Positions 40,886-51,131 of a stretch of DNA of 62,994 nucleotides are shown here, in pieces. The number at the start of each line of letters is the position of its first letter. Position 1 is the first letter of the stretch. A model generated the notes under the pieces. It saw nothing but the letters and a program-made list of their open reading frames with translations. It searched no databases and was not told where the DNA came from. The position numbers and the translations under genes were made by a program. The DNA comes from Anaerolineales bacterium (GTDB lineage Bacteria > Chloroflexota > Anaerolineae > Promineifilales > Promineifilaceae): contig WTJY01000163.1 of NCBI GenBank assembly GCA_011524645.1, positions 1 through 62,994 of the forward strand, given 5' to 3'.

Positions 40886-41965
40886 TTAAAACGCAGATTG
40901 GTCTTGTAGTATTTGTGATTCTTCGGCCGATGGTGGGGGTACTTCCCGTTGCATTTCGTTAGGCTTCGTCTCTTTTTGCTTAGATTTGGAAAACGGCCGG
41001 AAGCTACGTTCCCGTGGTTTGGGTAATGCCAAGAATAAAGGTGTTAAGCGAATCAAAAGTGTTTTCATCCCATCGTAAGATGGTACATCTTTTTCGAATT
41101 TGACCAATAAAATCGAGATAGTTAAAACCGCTGCTCCGATCCACTGCCACATGGTCATAAATTCATCAAGCCACCAATATGCTAGAACAATTGAGACGAG
41201 TACTTCTGCGACTCCGATTAAAGATGTCTGCATACCGCCTAAATTTTTAACACCCAGGAACAGGGTGAGCCTTGCTAAAGCGGTGACAATGCCCATGGCG
41301 ACAACGGCCCCCCAACCGATTGCAGGAATATGATTAATGGGAGGCGTGACTACAAACCAAGCGATCACGACGACCGTGCTCATGCCGCTTAGTGCGTATA
41401 GTGCCATAGTCATCGCAGGGACGTCTCGCATGATGCGCTGACTAAATACGATTTGCACAGCGTATGAGAAGGCCGCGATCGCCATATAAAGGACACCGAT
41501 CCAATCGGGCTGGCCAAGACCTGAACTAGTGATTACATAGATGGCGAAAATCGCCATCATGGTACGCGCCACTGTTAAGCGAGAGATATGATGCCCCATA
41601 ATTCTGAGCAGGAGGGTCACATAAATGAGATATGTGATATTAATCAACTGCCCCATAGAGGCGTCGATTCGGGTTAAACTACTATAGAAAAATAGAGAAC
41701 CGATGCCATTAATCGCTCCTGCAATAAAACTCCCTGCGATTGCGGGCTGTGAGCTATAGATATAGTTGGTGTCAACAACGACTGCGATAATCCATAAGAC
41801 GGCCGCTGCGATAACGGTCCGCAAGGCTGCGACCGTATAGACATCTACATCATAGCTATAAGCGATTTTTGCGATAATGGGCATAAAGCCCAGAAATGTA
41901 GGAGATAAAAAAGCGGATAGTAGGCCCCGACTTTTCGCGGCTAAAGAATTTTGTTTGATGGTCAT
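40886..41965 (-). CDS. EamA/DMT-family transporter
   Basis: I chose the ATG at 41965 (359 residues); a TTG at 42004 would add 13. About ten membrane segments form two EamA repeats, for example FMPIIAKIAYSYDVDVYTVA in the first and VVAMGIVTALARLTLFLGVK in the second. A Lys/Pro-rich cytoplasmic tail of ~60 residues follows. These are metabolite exporters or exchangers. It lies 133 bp upstream of the solute-binding gene on the same strand, but the families do not normally work together. The substrate is unknown. Confidence 0.9.
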   Translation of the reverse strand: MTIKQNSLAAKSRGLLSAFLSPTFLGFMPIIAKIAYSYDVDVYTVAALRTVIAAAVLWIIAVVVDTNYIYSSQPAIAGSFIAGAINGIGSLFFYSSLTRIDASMGQLINITYLIYVTLLLRIMGHHISRLTVARTMMAIFAIYVITSSGLGQPDWIGVLYMAIAAFSYAVQIVFSQRIMRDVPAMTMALYALSGMSTVVVIAWFVVTPPINHIPAIGWGAVVAMGIVTALARLTLFLGVKNLGGMQTSLIGVAEVLVSIVLAYWWLDEFMTMWQWIGAAVLTISILLVKFEKDVPSYDGMKTLLIRLTPLFLALPKPRERSFRPFSKSKQKETKPNEMQREVPPPSAEESQILQDQSAF

Positions 41966-42314
41966 GAAACTACTTGAGAGCCATCTGTATATCAGATGCG
42001 GCAACTAGTAAGATAATACAACAACAGGCTAGAACATCGCATCAGCAAATAAAATATGCTAATAGCACTTTATGATCTATATGAGGCTAGATTAACCTCA
42101 TTACACCAAGTACTCAGATATTTCTGTTTACTAGTGTATGAGTTCACTGCAAAAAGGTGTGTTTTAAAATTGATCCCACATATTGCGCTTTTTGTGTTGT
42201 TTTTTCGAGTCTAAAACCGCAATATATGGATGCCTGTCAAAATTAAAGTCCTTTTTTCACCAGGCTCAGTGTATATACCAGAGAAGTTGAATTCTATGGT
42301 ATTGAAGGACTTAT
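41966..42314. other. Gene-free region
   Basis: About 350 bp between the EamA gene and the receiver-kinase gene, both on the minus strand. It contains a CATCTG-TATAT-CAGATG palindrome just upstream of the EamA start and an 8-bp inverted pair ATATTGCG/CGCAATAT (42180-42187, 42218-42225). No reading frame or clear terminator is seen. Confidence 0.5.
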
Positions 42315-43553
42315 TTATTCAGTTTGGCGGATGGGGAGGAGGATGTGGAAGATGCTACCGGGAGGATTTTCAGTATCCCGCCGATCGCTTTCGACCCAGA
42401 TGCGACCTTGATGTGCATCTATGATACCTTTTGCGATCGGTAATCCCAAGCCTAAACCACCACCCTTAAAATTTGACTTACTAGTGGAATGGTTTTGAAT
42501 TGAGCCTAGGATGTGGAACTGCTCAAAAATGCGACGTTGTTCTTCGATGGGGATGCCGATTCCGGTGTCTTCGATGGTGATAACGACGGCATCGGATAGA
42601 GCACGGCCGCTGATGTGTACGCTACCTTGATCAGGGGTATATTTTATGGCATTGCCAATGACATTTTCAAAAGAAATTTTTAGTTGAGCCGCATCACCGC
42701 GAATAATGGGAAGCTCACTAAGGTCATCAATTTTGACGTTAACATCCCGTTTGCTTAGGACTTCCTTTTGGTTGTGCATGACTTCTTCAATGAGCTTTGA
42801 TACACGGACTGGGCCAACTGCTAAATCGAGTGTGCCGGCTGCGATACGTGATACGCTGATAATTTCATTGATGACTTGTGATAGACGATCAATCCCTTTG
42901 GTTAACCCTTCGGCCACATGGAGCAGTTGGGCATCACCATTGTCTCGTGCTTTTTGGGCCCGATCTTTTAGCAAGAAGGAGTAACCATTGATGAGGGTTA
43001 GAGGAGTTCTCAATTCATGTGAAACGAGTACGATAAAATCACTCTTCATGCGATCTAACTCACGTAACTGGTGGTTTGCACCTTGAAGTTCTTTGATTTT
43101 ATTTTCAAGTTTGGTAACCAGTTGTTGGGCATAGATTTTTAGCTGTTCGCTTTCTTCCCCTTTGCTTAATTCATCGACATGGCCTTCGAGAAATGATTTA
43201 ACTTGTGTAGGAAATACCGCGACATTGATCGGTTTCGTGAGGAAACCATTGCAACCGGCCGCTAGTGCTTGGGACCGACTGTCTGGCGATGTATTCGCGG
43301 TTAAGGCGACAATCGGTGTTTTTTCAAAGCGTGCGATGCTCCTTAGGCGGGTTGTAATTTGTTTGCCATCCATTGTGGGCAAGTTGATGTCCATTAATAT
43401 GAGTTGAGGGGTCTCTTTGCGTGCGAGTGAAATCCCTTCAAAGCCATCATTGGCAATGAATACATTATAGCCGTGCCGTTGCAACACTCGTTGGACCAGT
43501 TTTTGGTTCGCCAAATTATCTTCAATATAGAGAATCTTGATTTTGTCTGTCAC
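42315..43553 (-). CDS. Receiver-histidine kinase hybrid
   Basis: The 412-residue protein has an N-terminal receiver (~5-122: YIEDN, LILMDINLPTMDG, ALTAN, TKPIN). A coiled linker follows, then an H-box (VSHELRTPLTLINGY, ~190) and an ATPase domain (~290-408: NVIGNAIKYTP, DTGIGIP, GGGLGLGL). No membrane segment is seen. It is the last gene of the 50.9-42.3 kb cluster and lies 64 bp after the threonine synthase-receiver gene. It may read phosphate from the large upstream kinase. Confidence 0.92.
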   Translation of the reverse strand: MTDKIKILYIEDNLANQKLVQRVLQRHGYNVFIANDGFEGISLARKETPQLILMDINLPTMDGKQITTRLRSIARFEKTPIVALTANTSPDSRSQALAAGCNGFLTKPINVAVFPTQVKSFLEGHVDELSKGEESEQLKIYAQQLVTKLENKIKELQGANHQLRELDRMKSDFIVLVSHELRTPLTLINGYSFLLKDRAQKARDNGDAQLLHVAEGLTKGIDRLSQVINEIISVSRIAAGTLDLAVGPVRVSKLIEEVMHNQKEVLSKRDVNVKIDDLSELPIIRGDAAQLKISFENVIGNAIKYTPDQGSVHISGRALSDAVVITIEDTGIGIPIEEQRRIFEQFHILGSIQNHSTSKSNFKGGGLGLGLPIAKGIIDAHQGRIWVESDRRDTENPPGSIFHILLPIRQTE

Positions 43554-43617
43554 GGTATTTAATGGTTTGTTTGCTATAACTGGACTAAAGGTAGCCGTAA
43601 TAAATATAGTTCAGATT

Positions 43618-45327
43618 CTAACCTAATACTTGCTCGATGTCGCTCATTAAATCAGCATCCATAAAATTGCCTTTGGGCAATAGTTTTTTAATTTTACCGC
43701 TTAATTGCTGTTTCTCAATAGGAGATAACTCTTTAGCTGTAATGACAATGATTGGAATTTCGCGTAATAGGGGGCTATTCTTCATTTGATTTACAACTTG
43801 AAAGCCATCGACTTCTGGCATCATGAGGTCAAGGATGACAAGGTGGGGTGGGTTTTTCTGCATCATATCGAGCGCGTCACGGCCGTTTGTAGCCTCTGAT
43901 ATGAAATATTCTCCTTGCGATTGAAGAATGCGCCGTATAAGCCGTGCCGCGTGCGGGTTGTCTTCCACAATTGCGATTCGTTTGACTCGATCATCAAGCT
44001 TTTCAATTGCGGTAACCAATCGATTTTCTTGTTTGGCGTTTTCAGATTCATCGTTTAGAACCATATCGCGCGCGAATTGATCGCCGAGAATATGTTTTTC
44101 AACAGGGAATGTGTGGCCCGAGCAATTAATAACGACCATTTCATTGGGCTGAATAACCCTTTGGCGAACCAATTTGATTAAACCGGCAAATGTTACGGCC
44201 GTTGCCGGTTCGATCGATATCCCGTCCATTTGAGCGACAACTTTGAGGGCTCGAAACGCTTCCGAGTCGGTGACCGCTTCCATTGTGCCACCATAGCGGT
44301 CGATTGTGTTTTTCAATACTGTATATGCTTGGCCGGGGACACCGGTTGCCAATGTCGTGATTTGTGTGTCTGGATCAAAGACATTTTCCGCCTGATCTAG
44401 ACCGGCTTTGAAGGAATGGACCATGGGAGCGCAACCGGCCGCTTGTAAACAACCGAGTTTCGGTATTTTATTAATCAAGCCCATCGATTGGAGCTCTTCA
44501 AATCCTTTGATGACACCGACTGGTCCCATGCCACCACTGACCGCCTGCAAATACCAATCGGGTGAAGCCCAGTTGGTGGTCGGGGGATAGACGGTATAAG
44601 GGTCAAGACCTGTTTGGAGACGGCCGAGTTGCTCGCTTATTTCGAAAGCGAGTGTTTTCATCGCTTCTTTGGCCGCCATCGCTTTAATTCCACGATCCAG
44701 GAAGAGATTTTTGCTGGCGGCAAATTCTGCGGCTACTTGTTTTGTTTCATCGTAGGTCCCCGCGACTTTAATGACTTCTGAGCCATAAATGGCTGCTTCG
44801 CGCATTTTTTCTTGGGGGACCGAACTGGTAACGAAGACCCATAGTTTGATTCCCGCTCGGGCACAGTAAGCGGAGTAAGCGATAGCGACATTTCCGGTAG
44901 AGGCGACGACCGCTTCACGGATGCCTGCTTCGCGCATGGCACTGACCGCCACGGCCGCTTGTCTATCCTTGAATGAGCCTGTCGGCCCTTGGCGTTCGTC
45001 TTTGATATAAATATTTGAGTGGCCGAGCATCAGCCCTAAATTTTCCGCTTTGATCAGGGGGGTCCAGCCTTCTCCCATTGAGACAGTGTGCCGCAAATTC
45101 TTCAAGGGGAGAAGTTCGTGGTAGCGCCACAGACTGGTGCGCCTATTGTGTAAGCTTTGTTGCCATGCTTGGGCCGCATGATAGTAATCATATGTCGCTT
45201 CTTGCCATTGATGGTTACATTTGGCACAAGCTAGAGTGGGTTGGTCGTAAATATTTTCATTTCCGCAATTACGGCATTGGATACAAAATCTTTTTGAGTT
45301 GGTGTGGTGTTGGTTAAGGATGGTCAT
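43618..45327 (-). CDS. Threonine synthase-like PLP enzyme fused to a receiver domain
   Basis: Of 569 residues, 1-~425 form a PLP fold-type II enzyme of the threonine synthase group. A zinc ribbon sits at the N-terminus (Cys18, Cys21, Cys34, Cys37). The PLP Lys120 is in GPTGSFKDRQ, with VASTGNVAIAY, SGGMGPVG and NCSGHTF further on. Residues ~449-568 are a complete receiver: Glu455/Asp456, phospho-Asp500 in LVILDLMMPEVDGF, Thr530 and Lys552. Its start overlaps the stop of the large kinase (ATGA at 45324-45327), so the two are translationally coupled. I know of no characterised enzyme of this type with a receiver. Inference: phosphorylation controls its activity or oligomerisation. Homoserine phosphate as substrate is likely but unproven. 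Confidence 0.92.
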   Translation of the reverse strand: MTILNQHHTNSKRFCIQCRNCGNENIYDQPTLACAKCNHQWQEATYDYYHAAQAWQQSLHNRRTSLWRYHELLPLKNLRHTVSMGEGWTPLIKAENLGLMLGHSNIYIKDERQGPTGSFKDRQAAVAVSAMREAGIREAVVASTGNVAIAYSAYCARAGIKLWVFVTSSVPQEKMREAAIYGSEVIKVAGTYDETKQVAAEFAASKNLFLDRGIKAMAAKEAMKTLAFEISEQLGRLQTGLDPYTVYPPTTNWASPDWYLQAVSGGMGPVGVIKGFEELQSMGLINKIPKLGCLQAAGCAPMVHSFKAGLDQAENVFDPDTQITTLATGVPGQAYTVLKNTIDRYGGTMEAVTDSEAFRALKVVAQMDGISIEPATAVTFAGLIKLVRQRVIQPNEMVVINCSGHTFPVEKHILGDQFARDMVLNDESENAKQENRLVTAIEKLDDRVKRIAIVEDNPHAARLIRRILQSQGEYFISEATNGRDALDMMQKNPPHLVILDLMMPEVDGFQVVNQMKNSPLLREIPIIVITAKELSPIEKQQLSGKIKKLLPKGNFMDADLMSDIEQVLG

Positions 45328-48300
45328 GTTGAAGACTTGGCCGGGACATCTGGCATTAACTGAATCACACGGGCTAAATCATCAGAAATAATCGGTTTGG
45401 GTAAAGCCAGTTGTGCGCCACGACGTTTCGCATCTTGCTCATTTGAATCGACTGAGCAAATGGCGATCGGTATTTTTGCAAATTGTGGCTTTTCCCGTAT
45501 CGCATCTAGCACTTGCCAGCCATCGAGATCTGGCATGTGAATATCTAATAAGATGAGACCGATATTGGGATGTTGTTCAAGCGCATTTAGCGCTTTTTGG
45601 CCACTGTCGGCCGTGATGATCGGATTCGGTAATGTATTGAGGTATCTCTCATAAAGAGACAAGATACCGGGTTCATCGTCTACGAGTAAGATGGCAGGGA
45701 TGCTGTTGGTGATGGGGTTGATTTTGTCCGAGACGTTCGATGCTAAACTGCTGGTTTCTGCATTGACACCGGTTGTGATTTGAGCGGGCGTGATGTTGAT
45801 ATCATCGGTGTTTGTAGCACCTGTGCGGTACTTTTCTTGGCTGATAGGAATGAGCACATGGAATGTACTTCCTTTACCTAAGACACTTTCGACCCAAATA
45901 CGGCCGTGATGCAATTGCGTTAATTCTTGCACAATCGGCAGACCCAAGCCTGTTCCTTCCGCTTGGCGCGTGGTTGTGGTGTCGATCTGTTCAAATTTAC
46001 GGAATAAACGTGGGAAATCTTGGGCATCAATTCCCATACCGGTATCTTCGACACTGATTTGGATAAAATCTTGTGCTTGATTTGGTTGGTGCATTGACAT
46101 ACTGATATACCCACTTTCTGTAAATTTAATGCTATTGGAAATGAGATTGAGTAAAATCTGGCGTAAACGAATGGCGTCCGCTTCGATAAGGGGTAAGTCT
46201 TCGGAAATATGCCAACGGAGTTCTACATGAGGCTTTTCACGCATAAGACCACGCGCCGTTGATAGAAGACTGTCCGCTAATTGGGGCAGATTCACTTCTG
46301 TGAACACTAGAGCCATTTTACCAGAGTCTAGTTTGGCTAAGTCTAAAATATCGTTAATAAGGCTTAGAAGGTGTTGACCGCTATGATAAATCGAGTTGAG
46401 ATCTTCCCGTTGGGTGTCGTTGATTGGTCCATCGATCCCTTTGATAATGAGGCGAGAGAAGCCGATGATTGAGTTTAGTGGTGTGCGTAGTTCATGAGAC
46501 ATATTGGCCAAGAACTGCGTTTTCATGCGATCTAGCTCTAATAAGCGGACATTGGCGTCTTGAATTTGTTGGAATAAACGGCCGTTTTCTAACGTTGCTG
46601 CCAAGCTCACACTGATTGTTTGGAGCAAGCGTAGGTCACGCGAATCAAAAGGTCGCCCTTGTTTTTGAATGGCGTGGAGCACCCCAATTGGCTCTTGGGC
46701 CAGTTTTAGAGGGATCAAAATTTCACTAAATCGGGTTCGCCCATCATCTGTGGCGACTTTGTCTCCGGCTTGATTGACCAAGATCGGATGGTCGCTGTTT
46801 AAGGTTTGCGCTTGAAGGCTATCTGCCCATTCGCGTGCTGGCGGTAGTTGGTATGGTTGGCCGTAACTGGCCATGACTGAGTGGGTTTGTGAGAGACGAT
46901 CATAGAAGATAAGCGAGATTGTCGCTTCATGTAGCGTTAAATGAAGTGTTTGTAAGGTGCTTGTTAGGCGGGAGTCCGCTTCGACACTGGAGGCAAGCGA
47001 TTGGGTCACACTGAATAACGTGCGTAGTTCGGCGACGCTATCTCGAGTTTCTGTTAGGAGGTCTGTGTTTACTAGGCTTAGTGTGGTTTGGTTGGCGATC
47101 GCTTGAGCGAGTTGCATTTCATCTGCTGTGAAATATTCTTGGCCTGTTCGCAGATAAAGAGTAAAGCCGACTGGGAGTTCTTCTGCGTGAAGTGGGGTAA
47201 CGATGAGGCTGGTGATCGGCGATTGGGTGTCTAAGTTTAATGCGGTTGTGAGATGCTCAACGAGCGGATTGCCGTGATGGTAGAGTTGTGACTCATTCTT
47301 GATGAGATGGGTATGCACTAATGATGAGACCTTCCCGGTTGCTGGGGCCAGAATTTCTTCGCCTAATGCGATAAATTCCGCGCGATATTCAAGCACCTCA
47401 TGATCGTAACGAGCGAGAACAAACGAATCGAATTGTAGAAGTCGTTTTGACTCGTTATAAACGATTTGGGCTAGTTTTTCAGCGTCTATGGTGCTGGCGA
47501 TGTTGGCCCCGATTTGATTGAGGGTGATGAGGTCTCTGGCCCGATTCAGTGTTTGATTGAACAGGATAAAGTTTTCATTGGTGACCGCGAATTGGTCTGC
47601 GGCCGTGCGTGCGAAATTGATGCTTGATTTGGTAAACGGCCAATGCATTTCTGAGCTGTCAAGCATAATGAACCCGATTAAATCATACTGGCTGATTGCG
47701 GGGACGAATAGGGTGGCTTGTACATCGTACGGCCGTAAATATCGGGCGACGATTGGGGCCATTTCTTTGTTTTCGTCTTGTTCATCAACGACGACAAATT
47801 CTGTGTCGGATTGCTTAAAACGAGAGTAAACAGGGTCATCTAAAATCGCATTTCGTTCCAGTTCAACGATTTCTTTGGTATGAGAACTGGCGATTTTCGT
47901 TAAGTTCAGTGACCTGTCATGGAATAGGATTCGAACTTGCTTGGCATTGGTATAAGAGGCCAATTTTTCGGCCGTAACTTGAGCCATATCATTTTGGGTC
48001 AAGGATTCATTTAGGTTTCGACTGAGTGTGTATAATGTGCTTGTTTCGTTCAGAAGATTCTGATTTGAAAGGATGATTGCCGCTTGATCCATGAGTGTCC
48101 GTAGGGACTGTAAGCTTTTGTTGCTCGGTAGATCTGTTTGACATGCGGCTACAAGTGATCCGAACCAGTGTTGCCCTAAATTGATGGGAATGACGAGCAA
48201 GCTTTTCATTTCATAATGATATAGAGAGTGATCTTTTGCTAGGTTGAGCGAGTTGATGTCATCGATACGGGAAAATTCGGTTGTGGGTAAGTTATATAAT

Positions 48301-49850
48301 GTCGAATCCGCTTCAAGAAACACCTCTTTTTTCCCATATTTATCAATGAGGGTGCGATGTAACCAGTAACGGCCGATTGAGCGAGCGCTAGACGCTTGTT
48401 CATTTGGTGCAATAATGCGAACTCCATCGAAGAGTTCACTCAGGGCGGTATAGCGGATAAGTGCTTCGTAGATGCTTTCTTTTGAACTCGCCTCAACCAG
48501 TTGCCGTTCCGCTTGGTAAAGGCTGTCGATTTTTTCGATATTGCTTTCAAGCTGACTGAACAAATTGGCATTATCGAGCGCGACCGCAATCTGGTCACAC
48601 ATCGCTTGAAGGATTTGGACAAGCTCTGGAACAAACTTGTTGACCTCGACACTTTGTGCGGTGAGAGCCCCTAAAATACGGCCTCTAGCCCGTAAGGGAA
48701 GGGCGATTTCTGATCGAGTGTCAGGTAGAAGCGGGTTGGCGAACCAATTTTCGGAGAAACGAACATCTTGGAGGACGCGAGCTAGACCGTCACCGGTAGC
48801 ACTCCCGATGAGCGAGCGGCTGTTAATCGCATGGCGGTGATTATTGATGAGCTGTTCACGGCCGGCTTCCCCTGTCCCTGCTTGCAGGACCGCATACCGA
48901 TTGTCTTTGTCGAGCAGGAAAAAGCCGACATAGTACAATTCAAAACGCTCTTGGATCAAATCGATCGTCTGTTGCATTAATTGGCTCGGGTTAAGCACCC
49001 CACCAAGCTGTCCAGACACATCGATCGCGGTTTGCAACTCAATACGCTGTTGTGCTTGCTTTTGTAGGGCACTCCGTGTGCGTGTAAGGAGCTGCTGATT
49101 TTGCATTGTGATGGCGAGCGTAATCGCGGCGGTGGCGACTAAATCTACATCATCCCATTCAAAGGCGTTTTCTTGATGTGGGTTGGTCAAGATTAAGATA
49201 CCGACTTTTGTTTGGCCGATATGGAGGGGGACCCCAAGCCAAGAGCCGGTAATACTTTGGGCTAGAGGTTGAATTTCATTGGGTAGGAATGTGAATGTCT
49301 TGTTTTGAATGAGTAAGGGTTTATTAAAGTCATTAATCCATTGTGTGATGATATTCATACGCAATGGCATCGGTGCTTTTGATTGGCATTCCTCTCTCGA
49401 TTTGTCTGTCTCGTAGACTAAACTTAGATTAGTTTGTGAGTCATCAAAACTGTAAATTGAGAGGACCTTGGCCGTTCCAACAAGGTGGAACAGTTCTGTC
49501 TGGGTTGTGAGATAAGATTCTTGCAAATCAGAGGCCAAAGCCAAGCGGCGACTTAAGCGGTTGAGGGTGCTGAGTTTGTTTACTTCCGCTTTTGGCTGTT
49601 TGTTCAGAGCTGTGTGTGATCTTTGAACAACTAACCCGCTAATAATTAGGCTGGTACAGAGAAACACGATCGCGGCAATCCAAAAAGGCTGGTTCGTCGC
49701 CCTGTAGTTGGAGATTAAGAGCAAGATGAGCCCTATTCCCCCGATTATCATTGGGGTTAACCACAGCACCCACATAGATCGGGGGGTGCTTTGGTGTGTA
49801 GTTTGGTTGGGTGTGTTATCTGGGGGGGAGGCTGGTGTTTGAGATTGCAT
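45324..49850 (-). CDS. Large multi-GAF hybrid histidine kinase with C-terminal receiver
   Basis: The 1508-residue protein has a Pro/Thr-rich N-terminus and two membrane segments (~26-47 and ~55-75). A chain of GAF-like domains runs from ~95 to ~1090 (repeats of the type GVPLHIGQTKVGILIL, ALPLRARGRILGALTA, VTPLHAEELPVGFTLY and LIPLKLAQEPIGVLHA). Next come an H-box (ANMSHELRTPLNSIIGF, ~1120), an ATPase domain (NLISNSIKFTE, DTGMGID, GTGLGLPI) and a receiver (~1388-1500: LVDDEPG, LILLDIHMPDLDGW, PKPI). Such chains sense small ligands or redox state. It overlaps the threonine synthase-receiver gene by 4 bp, the strongest link in the cluster. Confidence 0.93.
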   Translation of the reverse strand: MQSQTPASPPDNTPNQTTHQSTPRSMWVLWLTPMIIGGIGLILLLISNYRATNQPFWIAAIVFLCTSLIISGLVVQRSHTALNKQPKAEVNKLSTLNRLSRRLALASDLQESYLTTQTELFHLVGTAKVLSIYSFDDSQTNLSLVYETDKSREECQSKAPMPLRMNIITQWINDFNKPLLIQNKTFTFLPNEIQPLAQSITGSWLGVPLHIGQTKVGILILTNPHQENAFEWDDVDLVATAAITLAITMQNQQLLTRTRSALQKQAQQRIELQTAIDVSGQLGGVLNPSQLMQQTIDLIQERFELYYVGFFLLDKDNRYAVLQAGTGEAGREQLINNHRHAINSRSLIGSATGDGLARVLQDVRFSENWFANPLLPDTRSEIALPLRARGRILGALTAQSVEVNKFVPELVQILQAMCDQIAVALDNANLFSQLESNIEKIDSLYQAERQLVEASSKESIYEALIRYTALSELFDGVRIIAPNEQASSARSIGRYWLHRTLIDKYGKKEVFLEADSTLYNLPTTEFSRIDDINSLNLAKDHSLYHYEMKSLLVIPINLGQHWFGSLVAACQTDLPSNKSLQSLRTLMDQAAIILSNQNLLNETSTLYTLSRNLNESLTQNDMAQVTAEKLASYTNAKQVRILFHDRSLNLTKIASSHTKEIVELERNAILDDPVYSRFKQSDTEFVVVDEQDENKEMAPIVARYLRPYDVQATLFVPAISQYDLIGFIMLDSSEMHWPFTKSSINFARTAADQFAVTNENFILFNQTLNRARDLITLNQIGANIASTIDAEKLAQIVYNESKRLLQFDSFVLARYDHEVLEYRAEFIALGEEILAPATGKVSSLVHTHLIKNESQLYHHGNPLVEHLTTALNLDTQSPITSLIVTPLHAEELPVGFTLYLRTGQEYFTADEMQLAQAIANQTTLSLVNTDLLTETRDSVAELRTLFSVTQSLASSVEADSRLTSTLQTLHLTLHEATISLIFYDRLSQTHSVMASYGQPYQLPPAREWADSLQAQTLNSDHPILVNQAGDKVATDDGRTRFSEILIPLKLAQEPIGVLHAIQKQGRPFDSRDLRLLQTISVSLAATLENGRLFQQIQDANVRLLELDRMKTQFLANMSHELRTPLNSIIGFSRLIIKGIDGPINDTQREDLNSIYHSGQHLLSLINDILDLAKLDSGKMALVFTEVNLPQLADSLLSTARGLMREKPHVELRWHISEDLPLIEADAIRLRQILLNLISNSIKFTESGYISMSMHQPNQAQDFIQISVEDTGMGIDAQDFPRLFRKFEQIDTTTTRQAEGTGLGLPIVQELTQLHHGRIWVESVLGKGSTFHVLIPISQEKYRTGATNTDDINITPAQITTGVNAETSSLASNVSDKINPITNSIPAILLVDDEPGILSLYERYLNTLPNPIITADSGQKALNALEQHPNIGLILLDIHMPDLDGWQVLDAIREKPQFAKIPIAICSVDSNEQDAKRRGAQLALPKPIISDDLARVIQLMPDVPAKSST

Positions 49851-50063
49851 AAAAACTTATATCAAAAGAATGCTAAATACTTCTACATTAATTTTGTGGA
49901 AGAGAAATTTAATTTTGTTCACAAAAAGTCTGGATATTCCCCAGAAAATTAACTTCTAATGTGGGTTCTCCATACCTGTATAAGAAGAACCCCAATGTTA
50001 GGTGTGTATGCTTTTGAACTAGAACGTGAATCTGCGTGACCTGTCTTCAAAGAGGGGAGAACT

Positions 50064-50507
50064 TTAAGAGTTTAATTCCCAAACTGATTCACCTTGAAGA
50101 ATACGTTGAATTTGACTAGGGAATTTGTCAGGATCAAGCGGTTTAGAGAGGAATCCATCAAATCCGGCTTTGCGTGCTTTCGACATTTCTTCCGCATCTC
50201 CTTGGGCGGTTACTGCGACAACGAGAGTGTTTGTCAAGCTTGGTTCTGTGCGAATTTGATTAAGTGCGTCATATCCGTCTTCATGGGGAAGACGCAAATC
50301 CATGAGGATAAGATCAACACGGGGCATTGTTTTTGCGAAATCGACAACCCCCCATCCTGTTGTTTTCCACTCACAATTTTGGATACCCATGAATGCAAGT
50401 AAACGAGCGATTAAAACGAAATTGGGGACATTGTCTTCTACGACGAGTATGGTTGTGTTTTCCATTAGATCGGCTATATCTTTATTATTTGAGGACTGGT
50501 TCGGCAT
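50064..50507 (-). CDS. Single-domain response regulator
   Basis: The 147-residue protein is a lone receiver: LVVEDN, phospho-Asp in LILMDLRLPHEDGY, Thr in VAVTAQGD and Lys in SKPLD. The first ~14 residues are polar and may not all be translated (a second Met precedes ENTTILVV). There is no output domain. It lies 70 bp after another lone receiver and 213 bp before the large kinase, all on the minus strand. Confidence 0.92.
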   Translation of the reverse strand: MPNQSSNNKDIADLMENTTILVVEDNVPNFVLIARLLAFMGIQNCEWKTTGWGVVDFAKTMPRVDLILMDLRLPHEDGYDALNQIRTEPSLTNTLVVAVTAQGDAEEMSKARKAGFDGFLSKPLDPDKFPSQIQRILQGESVWELNS

Positions 50508-50577
50508 GATGATCCTAGATTTAGTTTGCAGTAAGTAAAGTAGAATCTCTGAAACTGCTGAGATAGAAAAGATCCGA

Positions 50578-50946
50578 TTAAAGATCTATAAATTGTTGGA
50601 CTTGATCGGGAAAGGTGTCGATATCGATCGGTTTTTGGATGTATCCATTACAACCGGCCTCAATCGTTTTTTCGCGATCCCCTTTCATGACATTGGCTGT
50701 TAGCGCGATGATAGGGACATGATCTAGGTGCGACGAATTTCTCATTATTTTCGTCACCGTATAGCCATCCATTTGGGGCATACTGATGTCCATCAAAATG
50801 AGGTCTGGGGTGTTTGTCTTGACAAACTCTAACCCATCTGGGCCACTGTCGGCTAAATGGACGTCAAACCCATGGACAGATAACAGACGAAAAACAAGTT
50901 TTTGGTTGTCTGGATTGTCTTCGATGTATAAGATTTTTGTTGACAT
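50578..50946 (-). CDS. Single-domain response regulator (DivK-like)
   Basis: The 122-residue receiver has YIEDN, phospho-Asp in LILMDISMPQMDGY, Thr in ALTANVM and Lys in QKPID. It has the DivK-type layout, with no output domain. It is the first gene of the cluster and starts divergently from the YbaK gene; the promoter should lie between 50947 and 51131. Confidence 0.93.
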   Translation of the reverse strand: MSTKILYIEDNPDNQKLVFRLLSVHGFDVHLADSGPDGLEFVKTNTPDLILMDISMPQMDGYTVTKIMRNSSHLDHVPIIALTANVMKGDREKTIEAGCNGYIQKPIDIDTFPDQVQQFIDL

Positions 50947-51131
50947 AAATGATTTCTGAGTGATTCTGGCTGTTTGTCAGACCGATATGAATTTGTTATT
51001 TTTGCAAGAGTGAAAGTAGTAGATTGATGTACTTATAAAGTATAAATACAAAAATGTTTAGGTTATGCTGAATGGATGCATTCCAAATTTATCTTAACTT
51101 AAATTTATCATTATATAGAAAATTAAGCGAT

